Assembly (NCBI GenBank): GCA_964642165.1
Contig: CAZXOC010000121.1
Span: forward strand, 1 to 20,380
DNA: 20,380 nt
Source of the DNA: CAYRVX01 sp964642165
Lineage (GTDB): Bacteria; Planctomycetota; Phycisphaerae; SM23-33
Reading direction: 5' to 3'
The position numbers and the translations under genes are program-made. The notes below the pieces were generated by a model. It worked only from the letters and a program-made list of their open reading frames with translations. It made no database searches and had not been told where the DNA came from. Below, one piece after another: positions 1 through 7,506 of this stretch. How positions within the stretch are numbered: position 1 is the stretch's first letter; every line of letters begins with the position of its first letter.

Positions 1-105
1 CTTGCACGCCTGCGTGCCGGAGTAGTCGAACTCGCAGCCCTGGCCGATGACGATGGGCCCGGAGCCGATCATCATGACGGTATGGAGGTCGTCCCTTCGT
101 GGCAT
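1..105 (-). CDS. carB: Carbamoyl-phosphate synthase large subunit, N-terminal fragment (runs off the left edge)
   Basis: The reverse strand from 105 to 1 gives 35 codons without a stop, starting ATG (MPRRDDLHTV) and continuing GSGPIVIGQGCEFDYSG and TQACK. This is the highly conserved opening of the CarB large subunit, the first ATP-grasp half that builds carbamoyl phosphate from bicarbonate, glutamine-derived ammonia and ATP for pyrimidine and arginine synthesis in the cytoplasm. The family normally runs to about 1,070 residues, so almost all of the gene lies outside the window. The start is fixed by the usual 10-12 residues before the GSGPIVIGQ motif. Only a weak GGGA ribosome-binding sequence is visible upstream. 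A promoter-like pair lies at 176-204. The identification rests on motif identity and is very secure despite the short length. Confidence 0.93.
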   Translation of the reverse strand, partial: MPRRDDLHTVMMIGSGPIVIGQGCEFDYSGTQACK

Positions 106-175
106 CGGGTCGTTCCCGCCGCGGCGAGCCGCCGGGACTCCCGCGCGCAATCTCACCGCTCAACCGGGCGGCCGC

Positions 176-204
176 ACGCTACCAGACCGTAGCGCGCCCG
201 GCAA
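176..204 (-). promoter_or_regulatory. Candidate sigma-70-like promoter for carB
   Basis: Read on the minus strand, TTGCCG (204-199) and TAGCGT (181-176) are separated by exactly 17 bases. This would start transcription near 169 and leave a leader of about 64 bases before the carB ATG at 105. The pair fits the TTGnnn / TAnnnT pattern seen upstream of other genes here. It is inferred by eye, and a match this loose can occur by chance. Confidence 0.38.
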
Positions 205-270
205 GCGGCGCGGCACCGGGGGCTGCTAATACGGCCGAAAAGACGTGCTTATCCGCCGCGGGCGGGTGTC

Positions 271-1752
271 TCAGCGCTTCACCGTGACCTTCGTGATCCG
301 GAAGTTCCCCAGCGTGCCGAGGACGCCGAAGAACTCGGCCGGCTCGCCGTCCCCGGCGATGAAGGCCACGTGCCCGGCGTCGAAGCCGCCGAGCGCCGCG
401 TCGTAGTCCACCCACGTGCCGCCGACGAAGGCGCGGAACCACGCGTGGGGCACGAACACGTCGCGCTTGGCGCCGAGCTGCTTGACGTAGGCCAGGCCGG
501 TAACGACCTGGGCGGGGATGCCGGCGGCGCGGCACATCGCGGCGGCCAGGACCGCGTGCTCCGTGCAGTCGCCCTGGCGGGTCTTGGCCACCTCCAGGGC
601 GGTCGCGTAGCCGACCGACAGGTTCTTCGTGCGGATGTACTTGCCGACGTAGGCCTCGATGCGCCGGGCGGCGTCGGCGGCGTCGGTGGCATCGCCGACG
701 GCGGTCTTGGCCAGCCCGGCCACCGCGTTGGCGTCCGACGACAGGAAGCGGGTGGGCTTCAGCGCCTTGTTGGCCGCCGCGTCCGAGCCCCGGTACGGCA
801 TGGCCGCGCCCTTGGGCGCCGCCGCCGGCGACACGGTGACGGTCAGCGCCCCGCCGGGGCGCGTCGAGATGGTCTGGCTCGGCGAGGCGAGGAACTCCAG
901 CTTGGCCTTCGGGCGGGTCGACTCGATCTCGTACGCGATCGAGCGGGCCTTGCGCGCACCGGCCAGGGGCCTCGGGCTGGCCACCACGACCTTGTCGAAG
1001 AGTTCCAGCGTCTCGCTCTTGGACAGCGCGAAGGCCTTGCTGCACGCGACCAGCTCCAGCTTCATGCCCATCGCCGGCACGACGGTCTTGAGGGCGTCGA
1101 ACTCGTCGTTCACGTAGCTCGTGGTGGTGATCGCGCCCATCGGCGAGGACATGACCATCTGGACTTCCGTGAGGCGCATCACCCGCCCCAGCGGGTCGGC
1201 GTCGGACTTCGGCCCGACGACCACGTCGACCTTCGGCCCGACGGTCACCTTCACGGCCATGGCCTGCTGGAGCGCCGGCGAGAAGACGCTGGCCTTGTAC
1301 GTCGTGCCCTGCTTCAGGCCCATCTTCCTCGACAGCAGGCGCATGCCTTCCGGCAGCAGGGCGCCCTTCGGCCAGGGCACGACCGCCTTGCGCTTCGTCT
1401 GCCCGACGGCGATCGTCACCTCGACCTTCCCGTCGTCGCGGATCGTGCCCTCCATGGTCTGGGCCATGATGCCCATGTCCTGGACGCTCCGGAAGCTCAG
1501 CGGCCGCCCCGCGGCGGTTTCCACGGCGCCCTCGACCGTTCGGATCGTCATGGTGCTGCCCATGCGCGAGATGGTGAGCGTCATCTCGTCGGTGGTGGTT
1601 ACCTTGGCGCCTTCGACTTTGCGGGTCTGCTTGGCGTGCCCGACCTTCTTTCCGCCCATGAACACGGCCAGGTACTCGACCTTGGTCTCGCCCGGGGCGG
1701 GCGCGGCCAGCGTGGCCCACAACAGGGCGGCGAAGAGGTTCTGCTTGGTCAT
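271..1752 (-). CDS. Exported transglutaminase-like protein
   Basis: This 493-residue protein starts MTKQNLFAALLWATLAAPAP, a short signal peptide, so it probably acts in the periplasm or at the cell surface. The N-terminal two thirds is a beta-rich region with no domain I can name. The C-terminal part is a transglutaminase/protease-like core (PF01841 type): Cys396 in QGDCTEHA, His436 in VPHAWF and Asp449 in TWVDYDAAL, the expected Cys-His-Asp order. In this superfamily the core can be a crosslinking enzyme, a peptidase or an amidase, so the substrate is unknown. The start is supported by an AAAGGAAG ribosome-binding site six bases upstream. Its promoter appears to sit in the 3' end of the neighbouring dus gene, so the two are probably also transcribed separately. 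The family call is firm; the role is open. Confidence 0.85.
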   Translation of the reverse strand: MTKQNLFAALLWATLAAPAPGETKVEYLAVFMGGKKVGHAKQTRKVEGAKVTTTDEMTLTISRMGSTMTIRTVEGAVETAAGRPLSFRSVQDMGIMAQTMEGTIRDDGKVEVTIAVGQTKRKAVVPWPKGALLPEGMRLLSRKMGLKQGTTYKASVFSPALQQAMAVKVTVGPKVDVVVGPKSDADPLGRVMRLTEVQMVMSSPMGAITTTSYVNDEFDALKTVVPAMGMKLELVACSKAFALSKSETLELFDKVVVASPRPLAGARKARSIAYEIESTRPKAKLEFLASPSQTISTRPGGALTVTVSPAAAPKGAAMPYRGSDAAANKALKPTRFLSSDANAVAGLAKTAVGDATDAADAARRIEAYVGKYIRTKNLSVGYATALEVAKTRQGDCTEHAVLAAAMCRAAGIPAQVVTGLAYVKQLGAKRDVFVPHAWFRAFVGGTWVDYDAALGGFDAGHVAFIAGDGEPAEFFGVLGTLGNFRITKVTVKR

Positions 1753-1799
1753 GGTCTGCTTCCTTTCGAGCGAACCGGTATCGTGCTGTCCCGCGAGAG

Positions 1800-1829
1800 A
1801 TTCTACCGAGCGCCGTAGTGCTTGGCCAA
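1800..1829 (-). promoter_or_regulatory. Candidate promoter of the exported transglutaminase-like gene, overlapping the dus stop codon
   Basis: On the minus strand TTGGCC (1829-1824), an 18-base spacer and TAGAAT (1805-1800) form a sigma-70-like promoter 48 bases before the ATG at 1752. The first three bases of TAGAAT are also the TAG stop codon of the upstream dus gene. The -10 matches TATAAT at five of six positions. Confidence 0.5.
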
Positions 1830-2792
1830 CACCTCGTGCCACTGCCGGGGATTGCGGACGGCTACGAAGGCCATCCGCACGTCCCTCGGGCGCGGGTGCA
1901 GGCGGGCGTACTTGATGCCGAACTTCCGCATGTGCTTCGCCCCGCGCACGGCACCGTACAGCTCGCAGGAATCGGCGAAGTGCTTCCGCAGGACCTCTCG
2001 CTGCTCGGCGAGGCCCGGCCGGTACGGCTCGCGACCGGCCGCCAGGTCCTTCACCTGCCGGAAGAACCACGGGTTGCCCAGGCAGCCGCGAGCCACCGTC
2101 GCCGCGTCCACACCCGTCTGCTCGAGCATCGCCAGCGCGTCGGCGGGCTTCAGCACGTCGCCCGAGCCGACGATCGTCCGGTCGTGGAAGTGGCGCTTGA
2201 CCTCGGCGAGGAATGCCCAGTCGGCCGGACCGAGGTACTTCTGCTCGACGCTTCGGGCGTGGAGGCAGATGGCGGCGGCCCCGGCGTCGAAGGCGGCCTC
2301 GGCGATCTGCCAGAAGGCGTCGTGGGCGTCGGCGGCGTGGAACTTCTGGCGAAGCTTGAGCGTCACGGGCCGCTCCGCGGCGGCCAGGACGCCCCGCACG
2401 ATCTCCACGGCGAGATCCGGGCGGCTCATCAGGAAGCCCCCTCGCCCCCGGGACAGGGCCTTGCGGACGGGGCAGGCGAAGTTCAGGTCGATCACGTCGA
2501 AGCCCATCTCGCCGAGCACCCTCGCCGCCGCGGCCATCTCGCGCGCGTCGTTGCCGACGATCTGCCCCGCGACGGGGTGGTCGTCGTCCGTCAGGCGCAG
2601 CAGGCGGACGCGCAGCTTGCCCCGGTGCAGCACCATGCGGTCCAGCATCATCTCCGTCGTGCAGTACTCGGCCCCCAGCCGCCGGCAGATCAGCCGGTAC
2701 GCCAGGTCGGAGTAGCCCGCCAGCGCCGCCAACACGACCGGGAAGCCGACCCGGACGTCGCCGATGCAAAATGGCTTCCGTTCCGCCGCCAC
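1803..2792 (-). CDS. dus: tRNA-dihydrouridine synthase (Dus family)
   Basis: This cytoplasmic FMN enzyme would reduce uridine to dihydrouridine in tRNA D-loops with NADPH. Features seen include a PVVLAALAGYSD opening equivalent to the family's P-x-x-LAPMAGVTD, the catalytic Cys107 in DLNFACPVRKALSRGRGG, LHARSVEQKYLGPADW (the H-A-R...Q-x-Y-x-G flavin/substrate motif) and VARGCLGNPWFF near the end of the barrel. At 329 residues it has the normal family length. The start is uncertain. The chosen GTG at 2792 puts six residues before KPFCIGDV. A longer frame reaches an ATG at 2933, but that would run through the divergent gene's start and its sequence is not family-like. No good ribosome-binding site precedes the GTG. 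The dus subfamily cannot be assigned by eye. The gene lies directly upstream of the transglutaminase-like gene on the same strand. Confidence 0.88.
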   Translation of the reverse strand: MAAERKPFCIGDVRVGFPVVLAALAGYSDLAYRLICRRLGAEYCTTEMMLDRMVLHRGKLRVRLLRLTDDDHPVAGQIVGNDAREMAAAARVLGEMGFDVIDLNFACPVRKALSRGRGGFLMSRPDLAVEIVRGVLAAAERPVTLKLRQKFHAADAHDAFWQIAEAAFDAGAAAICLHARSVEQKYLGPADWAFLAEVKRHFHDRTIVGSGDVLKPADALAMLEQTGVDAATVARGCLGNPWFFRQVKDLAAGREPYRPGLAEQREVLRKHFADSCELYGAVRGAKHMRKFGIKYARLHPRPRDVRMAFVAVRNPRQWHEVLAKHYGAR

Positions 2793-2866
2793 CCGGATAA
2801 GGATAGCCGCCGGCAGGCGCGCCCGCCGCCGGAAAACGCCCGACACCCCCGCCGGGCCTCGCGCGA

Positions 2867-2872
2867 TACAAT
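2867..2872 (+). promoter_or_regulatory. Candidate -10 element for the S1/P1-like gene
   Basis: TACAAT sits 42 bases before the ATG at 2915 in the 122-base divergent gap. It matches the TAnnnT pattern of other -10 candidates here, but no convincing -35 is found 16-18 bases upstream. Confidence 0.3.
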
Positions 2873-2914
2873 GTCCCGAGCGTTGGCCAAGTGACTTCCG
2901 AACCGGAGAACGCC

Positions 2915-3859
2915 ATGAGAAGTTCACGTGCATGGTCGCTCCTGGGCGCCCTGGGCGTCCTGCTGGGCCTGGGCGGCCGCGCGCCGGCGTGGCACGGCCG
3001 CGGACACCACGTGGCCACCACGCTGGCCGTCGGGGCGACCCGCGGGAAGCTGCCGGCCTTCTTCGCCGACGGCGCCGCGACGGTCGCCCACGCCTCCCTC
3101 GACCCGGACCTCTTCACGCGCCCCATCGGCCCCGAGCCGCTCCACAGCGCCGAGGCGCCCGAGCACTACTTCGACGTCGAGCTGCTGAAGGGCGCCAAGC
3201 TGCCGGCGACGCGCTACGAGTACCTCGCCCTCTGCGCGAAGCTCGGCCTCAAGCCCGACAAGGTCGGCCTGGGTCCCTTCTCGGTGACCGAGTGGACGCA
3301 GCGCCTCACCGTCGCCTTCGCCGAGCACCGCGCCTACGGCGACAACCCCCACGTCCGCAGCAAGTGCCTCCTCTACGCCGGCATCCTGTCCCACTACGCC
3401 CAGGACCTCTGCCAGCCGCTCCACACCACCATCCACTGGGACGGCCGCGCCAAGAGCGACAACTCCTCCCCCCGAACCGGCATCCACCGCAAGGTGGACG
3501 CCCTGCTCGGCAAGCTCGACGTCGACCGCCGCGCCGTCTTGAAGGACGCAGCGCCCGCCGCGTTCAAGGACCTGCGGCGCGCCGTGCTGGACGAGATCGC
3601 CCGCAGCAACAAGCTCGTCGACCACGTCTACGAGCTGGAACAGCAGCTCCCGGAGCTGACCGCGCCGCTGAAGCAGGACTCGCCCGTCGCGGCCTTCACG
3701 GGCGAACGCATGCGCGCAGCCGTACGCTTCACCGCCAGCCTCTACGTCACCGCCTGGCGCGATTCGGCCAAGCTGAAGATGCCCGCGTGGTACGCCCGGC
3801 CGTACGAACCGCCGCCTTCCCCGCCACCGACCGTCCGGAAGCAAAGCAAGGGGACCTGA
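2915..3859 (+). CDS. Exported S1/P1-type zinc nuclease / phospholipase C homologue
   Basis: This 314-residue precursor has a signal peptide (MRSSRAW...GRAPA) that should be cut before Trp26. In S1/P1 nucleases and zinc-dependent phospholipase C the mature N-terminal Trp itself binds zinc, so the cleavage site is functionally telling. The other ligands are in register with P1 nuclease: His31 (WHGRGHH), the EHYFDVE His, His160 and Asp164 (HYAQD), His170 (CQPLH), and His191 and Asp195 (HRKVD). These are the expected three-zinc set. The protein should hydrolyse phosphodiesters (single-stranded nucleic acid or phospholipid) outside the cytoplasm; the substrate cannot be told from sequence. An ATG at 2915 with GGAGAA six to seven bases upstream is preferred over the GTG at 2891. 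The next gene follows after two bases, implying one transcript. Confidence 0.86.
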   Translation: MRSSRAWSLLGALGVLLGLGGRAPAWHGRGHHVATTLAVGATRGKLPAFFADGAATVAHASLDPDLFTRPIGPEPLHSAEAPEHYFDVELLKGAKLPATRYEYLALCAKLGLKPDKVGLGPFSVTEWTQRLTVAFAEHRAYGDNPHVRSKCLLYAGILSHYAQDLCQPLHTTIHWDGRAKSDNSSPRTGIHRKVDALLGKLDVDRRAVLKDAAPAAFKDLRRAVLDEIARSNKLVDHVYELEQQLPELTAPLKQDSPVAAFTGERMRAAVRFTASLYVTAWRDSAKLKMPAWYARPYEPPPSPPPTVRKQSKGT

Positions 3860-3861
3860 AC

Positions 3862-5064
3862 ATGAGCACATCCAGATCCACGAGACAGCGTTCTCCGCGC
3901 AAGGCGCGCGCCGCGTTTGCCGCCGCGTGCGCGCTGATGGGGCTGCTCGGCTTGCGCGCCGCTGCCGGGGAGTTCCCGAAGTTCGAGTACCACAAGATCG
4001 CCGAATGCGGCGACAAGATGGGCCAGACCTCCCTCGTCGACGTCGACAAGGACGGTGACCTCGACTGGGTGGCCGGCTGCCACGGCGGCGACATCTGGTG
4101 GTTCGAGTACCGCCGCCCAGGTGAGTGGGTCCGTCACCTCCTGGGCCGCAAGGCCGCCACCGACGTGGGCGGGACGGCCTTCGACGTCGACGGCGACGGC
4201 TGGATCGACCAGGTCTCCGGCGGGGCGTGGTACCGCAACACGCACCGGCCGCGGCGCGAGGAGTTCCGGCGGCACGCGAACGGCGCGATCGGCACGCACG
4301 ACAACGTCGCCGCCGACGTGAACGGCGACGGCAAGCTCGACCTGGTGGCCATGAGCGACCGCGCCGGCGTGTTCTGGTACGAGATCCCCACCGACCCGAC
4401 CAAACCGTGGAAGGCGCACAAGGTCGGCCCGGCCGTCCACGGCGGCGTCGATCCCCGCGGCGTCGGCGACCTCGACGGCGACGGCGACAACGACATCGTC
4501 CGCTCGACCGGCTGGTACGAGAACGCCGACGGCAAGGGCACGAAGTGGACCTGGCACGGCCACATCGACGGCGGCAGCGGCGGCCGGTTCAAGGACACCA
4601 CCAAGAGCTGGATCGTCGACGTCGACAGGGACGGCGACAACGACGTGGTGATGACGGCGGCCGACGCCGAGGCGGGCACCGGCTGGGCCCGGTGGTTCGA
4701 GAACGTCGGCGGCAAGGGGCGCGCGTGGACCACCCACACCATCGCCTCGAAGAAAGGCGACCTCCACACGCTGGCCGTCGCCGACTTCGACAACGACGGC
4801 GACCTGGACGTCTTCAGCGGCGAGGGCCCGCTGGGCGGCTCCACCCCGAAGGCGGCGCGGCTGTGGTTCATCTGGGAGAACGCCGACGGCAAGGGGGGCG
4901 CCTGGCGCGAGCACGTGATCCTCAAGGACAAGCGCTGCCACGAGGGCATGGCCGGCGACGTGGACGGCGACGGCGACGTGGACATCTGCGCCAAGCCGTG
5001 GAACGGCAGCCTCCACGTGTACCTGCGCAACCTGCTCGTGGAGACCCGCGGCAGGGCGAAGTGA
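3862..5064 (+). CDS. Exported FG-GAP/VCBS-repeat protein (putative calcium-binding beta-propeller)
   Basis: This 400-residue protein opens with a basic stretch, then a hydrophobic segment (AAFAAACALMGLLGLRAAAG) that looks like a signal peptide. The mature part carries seven calcium-loop motifs of the D-x-D-x-DGD-x-D kind: VDKDGDLDW, VDGDGWIDQ, VNGDGKLDL, LDGDGDNDI, VDRDGDNDV, FDNDGDLDV and VDGDGDVDI. They are spaced as in FG-GAP/VCBS repeat proteins, which fold as integrin-like beta-propellers. Between the loops are recurring W-Y/F-E-N segments. No catalytic motif is seen, so it is probably a binding or structural protein. It starts two bases after the stop of the S1/P1-like gene, with AAGGGGA in that gene's last codons as ribosome-binding site. 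The two are almost certainly co-transcribed and translationally coupled. Confidence 0.85.
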   Translation: MSTSRSTRQRSPRKARAAFAAACALMGLLGLRAAAGEFPKFEYHKIAECGDKMGQTSLVDVDKDGDLDWVAGCHGGDIWWFEYRRPGEWVRHLLGRKAATDVGGTAFDVDGDGWIDQVSGGAWYRNTHRPRREEFRRHANGAIGTHDNVAADVNGDGKLDLVAMSDRAGVFWYEIPTDPTKPWKAHKVGPAVHGGVDPRGVGDLDGDGDNDIVRSTGWYENADGKGTKWTWHGHIDGGSGGRFKDTTKSWIVDVDRDGDNDVVMTAADAEAGTGWARWFENVGGKGRAWTTHTIASKKGDLHTLAVADFDNDGDLDVFSGEGPLGGSTPKAARLWFIWENADGKGGAWREHVILKDKRCHEGMAGDVDGDGDVDICAKPWNGSLHVYLRNLLVETRGRAK

Positions 5065-5087
5065 CCGGTCGCGACCTCGTCCCCCCC

Positions 5088-5100
5088 CGGGCGAAGCCCG
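5088..5100. terminator. Small hairpin between convergent genes
   Basis: CGGGC, loop GAA, GCCCG forms a perfect five-base-pair hairpin in the 67-base gap between the converging FG-GAP and isomerase genes, right after a run of eight C. No T-tract follows on either strand, so a terminator role is only suggested by position. Confidence 0.3.
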
Positions 5101-5131
5101 TGACGCTCTCGTCCGCCCCGGTTCCGGCGCC

Positions 5132-6076
5132 CTACGACGGGTTCGGCACGTAGTCGCCGCCGCGGCAGCGCTTGAGGTAGTTCAGGCCGTGCACCTGCCC
5201 CGTCATCTCCAGCTCGCGCCGGTAGACCGGGTCGTGCCAGCCCTCGATGTCGATGCTGCCGACGAAGCCCCCCTGCCGCAGGAGGGTGATCACGTCGGCC
5301 CCGTTCGTGTCGCCGCAGCCCGGCGTGCGGTGCCACGCGAAGCGCTTCGGCCCGTGGACGCCGTGCTCGCGGACGACGTCCCAGCGGATCGTCGCGTCCT
5401 TGCCGTGGACGTGGAAGACCTTGCCCACCCACTTGGCGAGCTGCGGCAGCGGGTCGATCAGGCTGACCATCTGGTGGCAGGGCTCCCACTGGAGGCCGAG
5501 GTTCTCCATCGGCACGGCGTCGAACATCATCTCCCACGCGGTTGGGTTCTGCGCGATGTTCCACCCGCCGCGCCGCCAGTCGCCGTCCATGTCGCAGTTC
5601 TCGAACGCCAGCCGCACGCCCCTGTCGGCTGCACGCCTCGCCAGCGGGCCGAAGACACGCTTGAACGCCCCCATCGACTCGTCGATGGGCTTGTCCTCGA
5701 CGCGCCCGGCGAAGCCCGCGACGATGTCGCAGCCGAACAGGCGCGCCGCGTCGATGCACTTGCGCCAGCCCTGGCGGTTGAGCTTGCCCAGCTCGTCGTT
5801 CTTCAGCGGGTTGCCGAACATGCCCAGCGAGCTGACCACCGCGCCGCTGTCGGCGAGCGCCTCGCGGACCTCGCCGGCCAGCCGCTTCAGGTCCGCGCCC
5901 TGGAGATTCTGCCAGAACATCACCGAGAACGACTCGAACCCGTGCGGCAGGATCTGCCGGATGGTCCCCGCCGTGTCTTTCTTGCCCCCGGCGTTGACGA
6001 GCGTCCCGATGCGGATCTTCATCGGCCCGGCCTCCGGGGCCGACGCCTTCTTCCTCGCCTGCGACTTCTTTGCCAT
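5132..6076 (-). CDS. Sugar phosphate isomerase/epimerase-like TIM-barrel protein
   Basis: This 314-residue protein belongs to the xylose-isomerase-like TIM-barrel (AP endonuclease 2) superfamily. Visible elements are the first strand MKIRIGTLV, FENCDMDGDW with its acidic metal ligand, LGLQWEPCHQM, VFHVHGKDATI and the final strand SIDIEGWHDPVY. In these proteins Glu, Asp and His residues at the barrel mouth hold a divalent metal. They isomerise or epimerise sugars, inosose or hydroxypyruvate-type substrates in the cytoplasm; the substrate here is unknown. The start is ambiguous. The ATG at 6076 has GAAGGA upstream and adds a basic 18-residue tail (MAKKSQARKKASAPEAGP). The ATG at 6022 starts directly at MKIRIG and has GGAGG nine bases before it. 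A good promoter lies at 6153-6180. Confidence 0.84.
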   Translation of the reverse strand: MAKKSQARKKASAPEAGPMKIRIGTLVNAGGKKDTAGTIRQILPHGFESFSVMFWQNLQGADLKRLAGEVREALADSGAVVSSLGMFGNPLKNDELGKLNRQGWRKCIDAARLFGCDIVAGFAGRVEDKPIDESMGAFKRVFGPLARRAADRGVRLAFENCDMDGDWRRGGWNIAQNPTAWEMMFDAVPMENLGLQWEPCHQMVSLIDPLPQLAKWVGKVFHVHGKDATIRWDVVREHGVHGPKRFAWHRTPGCGDTNGADVITLLRQGGFVGSIDIEGWHDPVYRRELEMTGQVHGLNYLKRCRGGDYVPNPS

Positions 6077-6152
6077 GCTTGTCTTCCTTCGAACACTCGG
6101 CCCTTGCGCCGTCGCCGGGGCGCTCCCGGATCGACCGGCACGATGAACGGGG

Positions 6153-6180
6153 ATTCTACCGCCTGCGCACGCGATGTCAC
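6153..6180 (-). promoter_or_regulatory. Candidate promoter of the isomerase gene
   Basis: On the minus strand GTGACA (6180-6175), a 16-base spacer and TAGAAT (6158-6153) match the sigma-70 consensus at five of six positions in each hexamer. The predicted start near 6146 gives a leader of about 70 bases to the ATG at 6076. It shows that the isomerase is transcribed apart from the UroD-like gene upstream. Confidence 0.5.
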
Positions 6181-6237
6181 GCGCCGGAGCAGGGGAATCC
6201 TCGCCCGGCAGGGGCGGCGGGGGCGGCGGGCGACCGG

Positions 6238-7479
6238 CTACCGGGCGCGACCGTTGAACTCCGCCACGGCGTCGAACATGGCCACGACGTTCTCCGGCGG
6301 GACGTCGGACATGATGTTGTGCACCTGCTGGAAGACGAACCCCCCGCCCGGCGAGAGGATCTCCAGCCTCTCCAGGACGTGGCGGCGGACCTCCTCGGGG
6401 GCGGCCTTCGGCAGGACCGTCTGCGTGTCGCACCCGCCGCCCCAGAAGCAGTGCCGCCGGCCGAACTCGGCCTTCAGCTCGGCCGGGTCCATCCCCGCGC
6501 AGCTCGTCTGGACCGGGTTGGTGGCGTCCAGGCCCGCCTCGATCAGGTCGGCCATCAGCTCGCGGAGGCCCCCGCAGGAGTGCAGCATGACCTTCACGTC
6601 CGCCAGCTCCCTCGCGCGGGTCCACAGCGCCCGGTGGCGCGGCTGGAAGAACTCGCGGTACATCCGCGGCGAGATCTGCGGGCCGGTCTGCATGCCCAGG
6701 TCGTCGCCGAAGAGGATGACGTCGATGTGCTCGCCGACCACGCCGAGCCAGGCCTCCAGGCTCGCCAGGTGGATCTCGACCAGGGCGTCGAGCAGGCGAT
6801 GGACCTTGCGGGGCTCGGCCGCCAGCAGGAGCAGCAGGTTGTCGATGCGGCAGAGGAACTGGGACCACTCCATCAGGTTCCCGCCGAACAGGCCGACGAT
6901 CGCGCGATCGGTGCGTTCGCGCAGGGCCTTCGCGCCGGCGGCGAGGTCGTCGGGGGTCTCGCCGGCAGGTCCCGGCGAGGTCGGCACGGCCCACATCACG
7001 TCGGGCATCACCTCCGCCAGGTCCGACAGGTCGTCCGGAATGCCCTCGAGGTACGGCCAATGGATCTGCTCGAAGTACAGGCAGCCCGCCTTCTGCACGG
7101 CGATGGGCCGGCCCGACGGCCCGTGCAGCAGCCAGTCGTCGCCGTCCGGGCGAACGTCGAACCACGACGGAATGAAGCACTCCGTCCCGTCCGGCAGGCG
7201 CCAGGGCTTCCACCAGCTTTCGTCGCGGCAGAAGCCGCGGCCGAGCTCGATCGTGTCCACGTCGAAACGGTCGAGCACGTCGTCGTCGAGGACCGCGAGC
7301 TGCTGCACCACGTCGTAGACGCGGATCGGCCGGGGCGGCAGGTCCAGGTGCTCGCGCAGGCGGCGGTAGCCGATGGCCATGATCCCGCTGGACCGGTGCC
7401 CGCCGAAGTCGACGGGCACCTTTCCCGGCTGGACGTGATCGAGTGCGTTGAGCACGTGTTGGCGTCGAGGCGTGGGCAT
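6238..7479 (-). CDS. Uroporphyrinogen decarboxylase-like protein (possible corrinoid methyltransferase)
   Basis: This 413-residue cytoplasmic protein of the UroD superfamily (PF01208 type) starts MPTPRRQHVLNALDHVQPGK, close to the R-x-R-x-x-x-A-x-x-x-x-x-P-D-R-x-P opening of the family. It contains VMLHSCGGLRELMADLIEAG and NPVQTSCAGMDPAELKAEFG, and ends with QQVHNIMSDVPPENVVAMFD. His300 and Cys302 in HSCGG, with Cys350 in GGGCDTQTV as a possible third ligand, recall the zinc site of MtaA/MtbA methyltransferases. True haem-pathway HemE lacks this site and is shorter, at about 350 residues. I therefore favour a methyltransferase-type role over haem synthesis, though the H-x-C to C spacing is shorter than in MtaA. 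The ATG has a strong GGAGAGGAG ribosome-binding site. It lies 27 bases after the zinc-ribbon gene, so the two are probably one unit. Confidence 0.8.
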   Translation of the reverse strand: MPTPRRQHVLNALDHVQPGKVPVDFGGHRSSGIMAIGYRRLREHLDLPPRPIRVYDVVQQLAVLDDDVLDRFDVDTIELGRGFCRDESWWKPWRLPDGTECFIPSWFDVRPDGDDWLLHGPSGRPIAVQKAGCLYFEQIHWPYLEGIPDDLSDLAEVMPDVMWAVPTSPGPAGETPDDLAAGAKALRERTDRAIVGLFGGNLMEWSQFLCRIDNLLLLLAAEPRKVHRLLDALVEIHLASLEAWLGVVGEHIDVILFGDDLGMQTGPQISPRMYREFFQPRHRALWTRARELADVKVMLHSCGGLRELMADLIEAGLDATNPVQTSCAGMDPAELKAEFGRRHCFWGGGCDTQTVLPKAAPEEVRRHVLERLEILSPGGGFVFQQVHNIMSDVPPENVVAMFDAVAEFNGRAR

Positions 7480-7506
7480 GGCGTTTCTCCTCTCCGGCGG
7501 ACGGGG

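Noticed and set aside
106..175. Possible regulatory hairpins in the carB leader
   Set aside because: Only short GC stems are seen, with no T-tract and no leader peptide or pyrimidine-attenuator signature that I can support.
237..265. Terminator of the exported transglutaminase-like gene (CCGCC/GGCGG stem at 253-265 with four T on minus near 237-240)
   Set aside because: The stem is five base pairs and the T run is short and ten bases away; too weak to list.
370..1818. Long open frames antisense to real genes (for example plus 370-1818 and 5189-7318, minus 8159-10645)
   Set aside because: They are typical of very G+C-rich DNA. Their translations are Arg/Ala/Pro/Gly-rich or read as complements of well-identified genes and show no family motifs.
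271..3126. A single 951-codon minus frame covering dus and the transglutaminase-like gene
   Set aside because: Only the part from 1752 down is real. The upstream part is out of frame with dus and low in complexity, and the ribosome-binding site and signal peptide at 1752 mark the true start.
2764..3861. Upstream extension of the FG-GAP protein frame
   Set aside because: The frame is open by composition only. It overlaps the S1/P1-like gene in another frame, and the ATG at 3862 has a ribosome-binding site and signal peptide.
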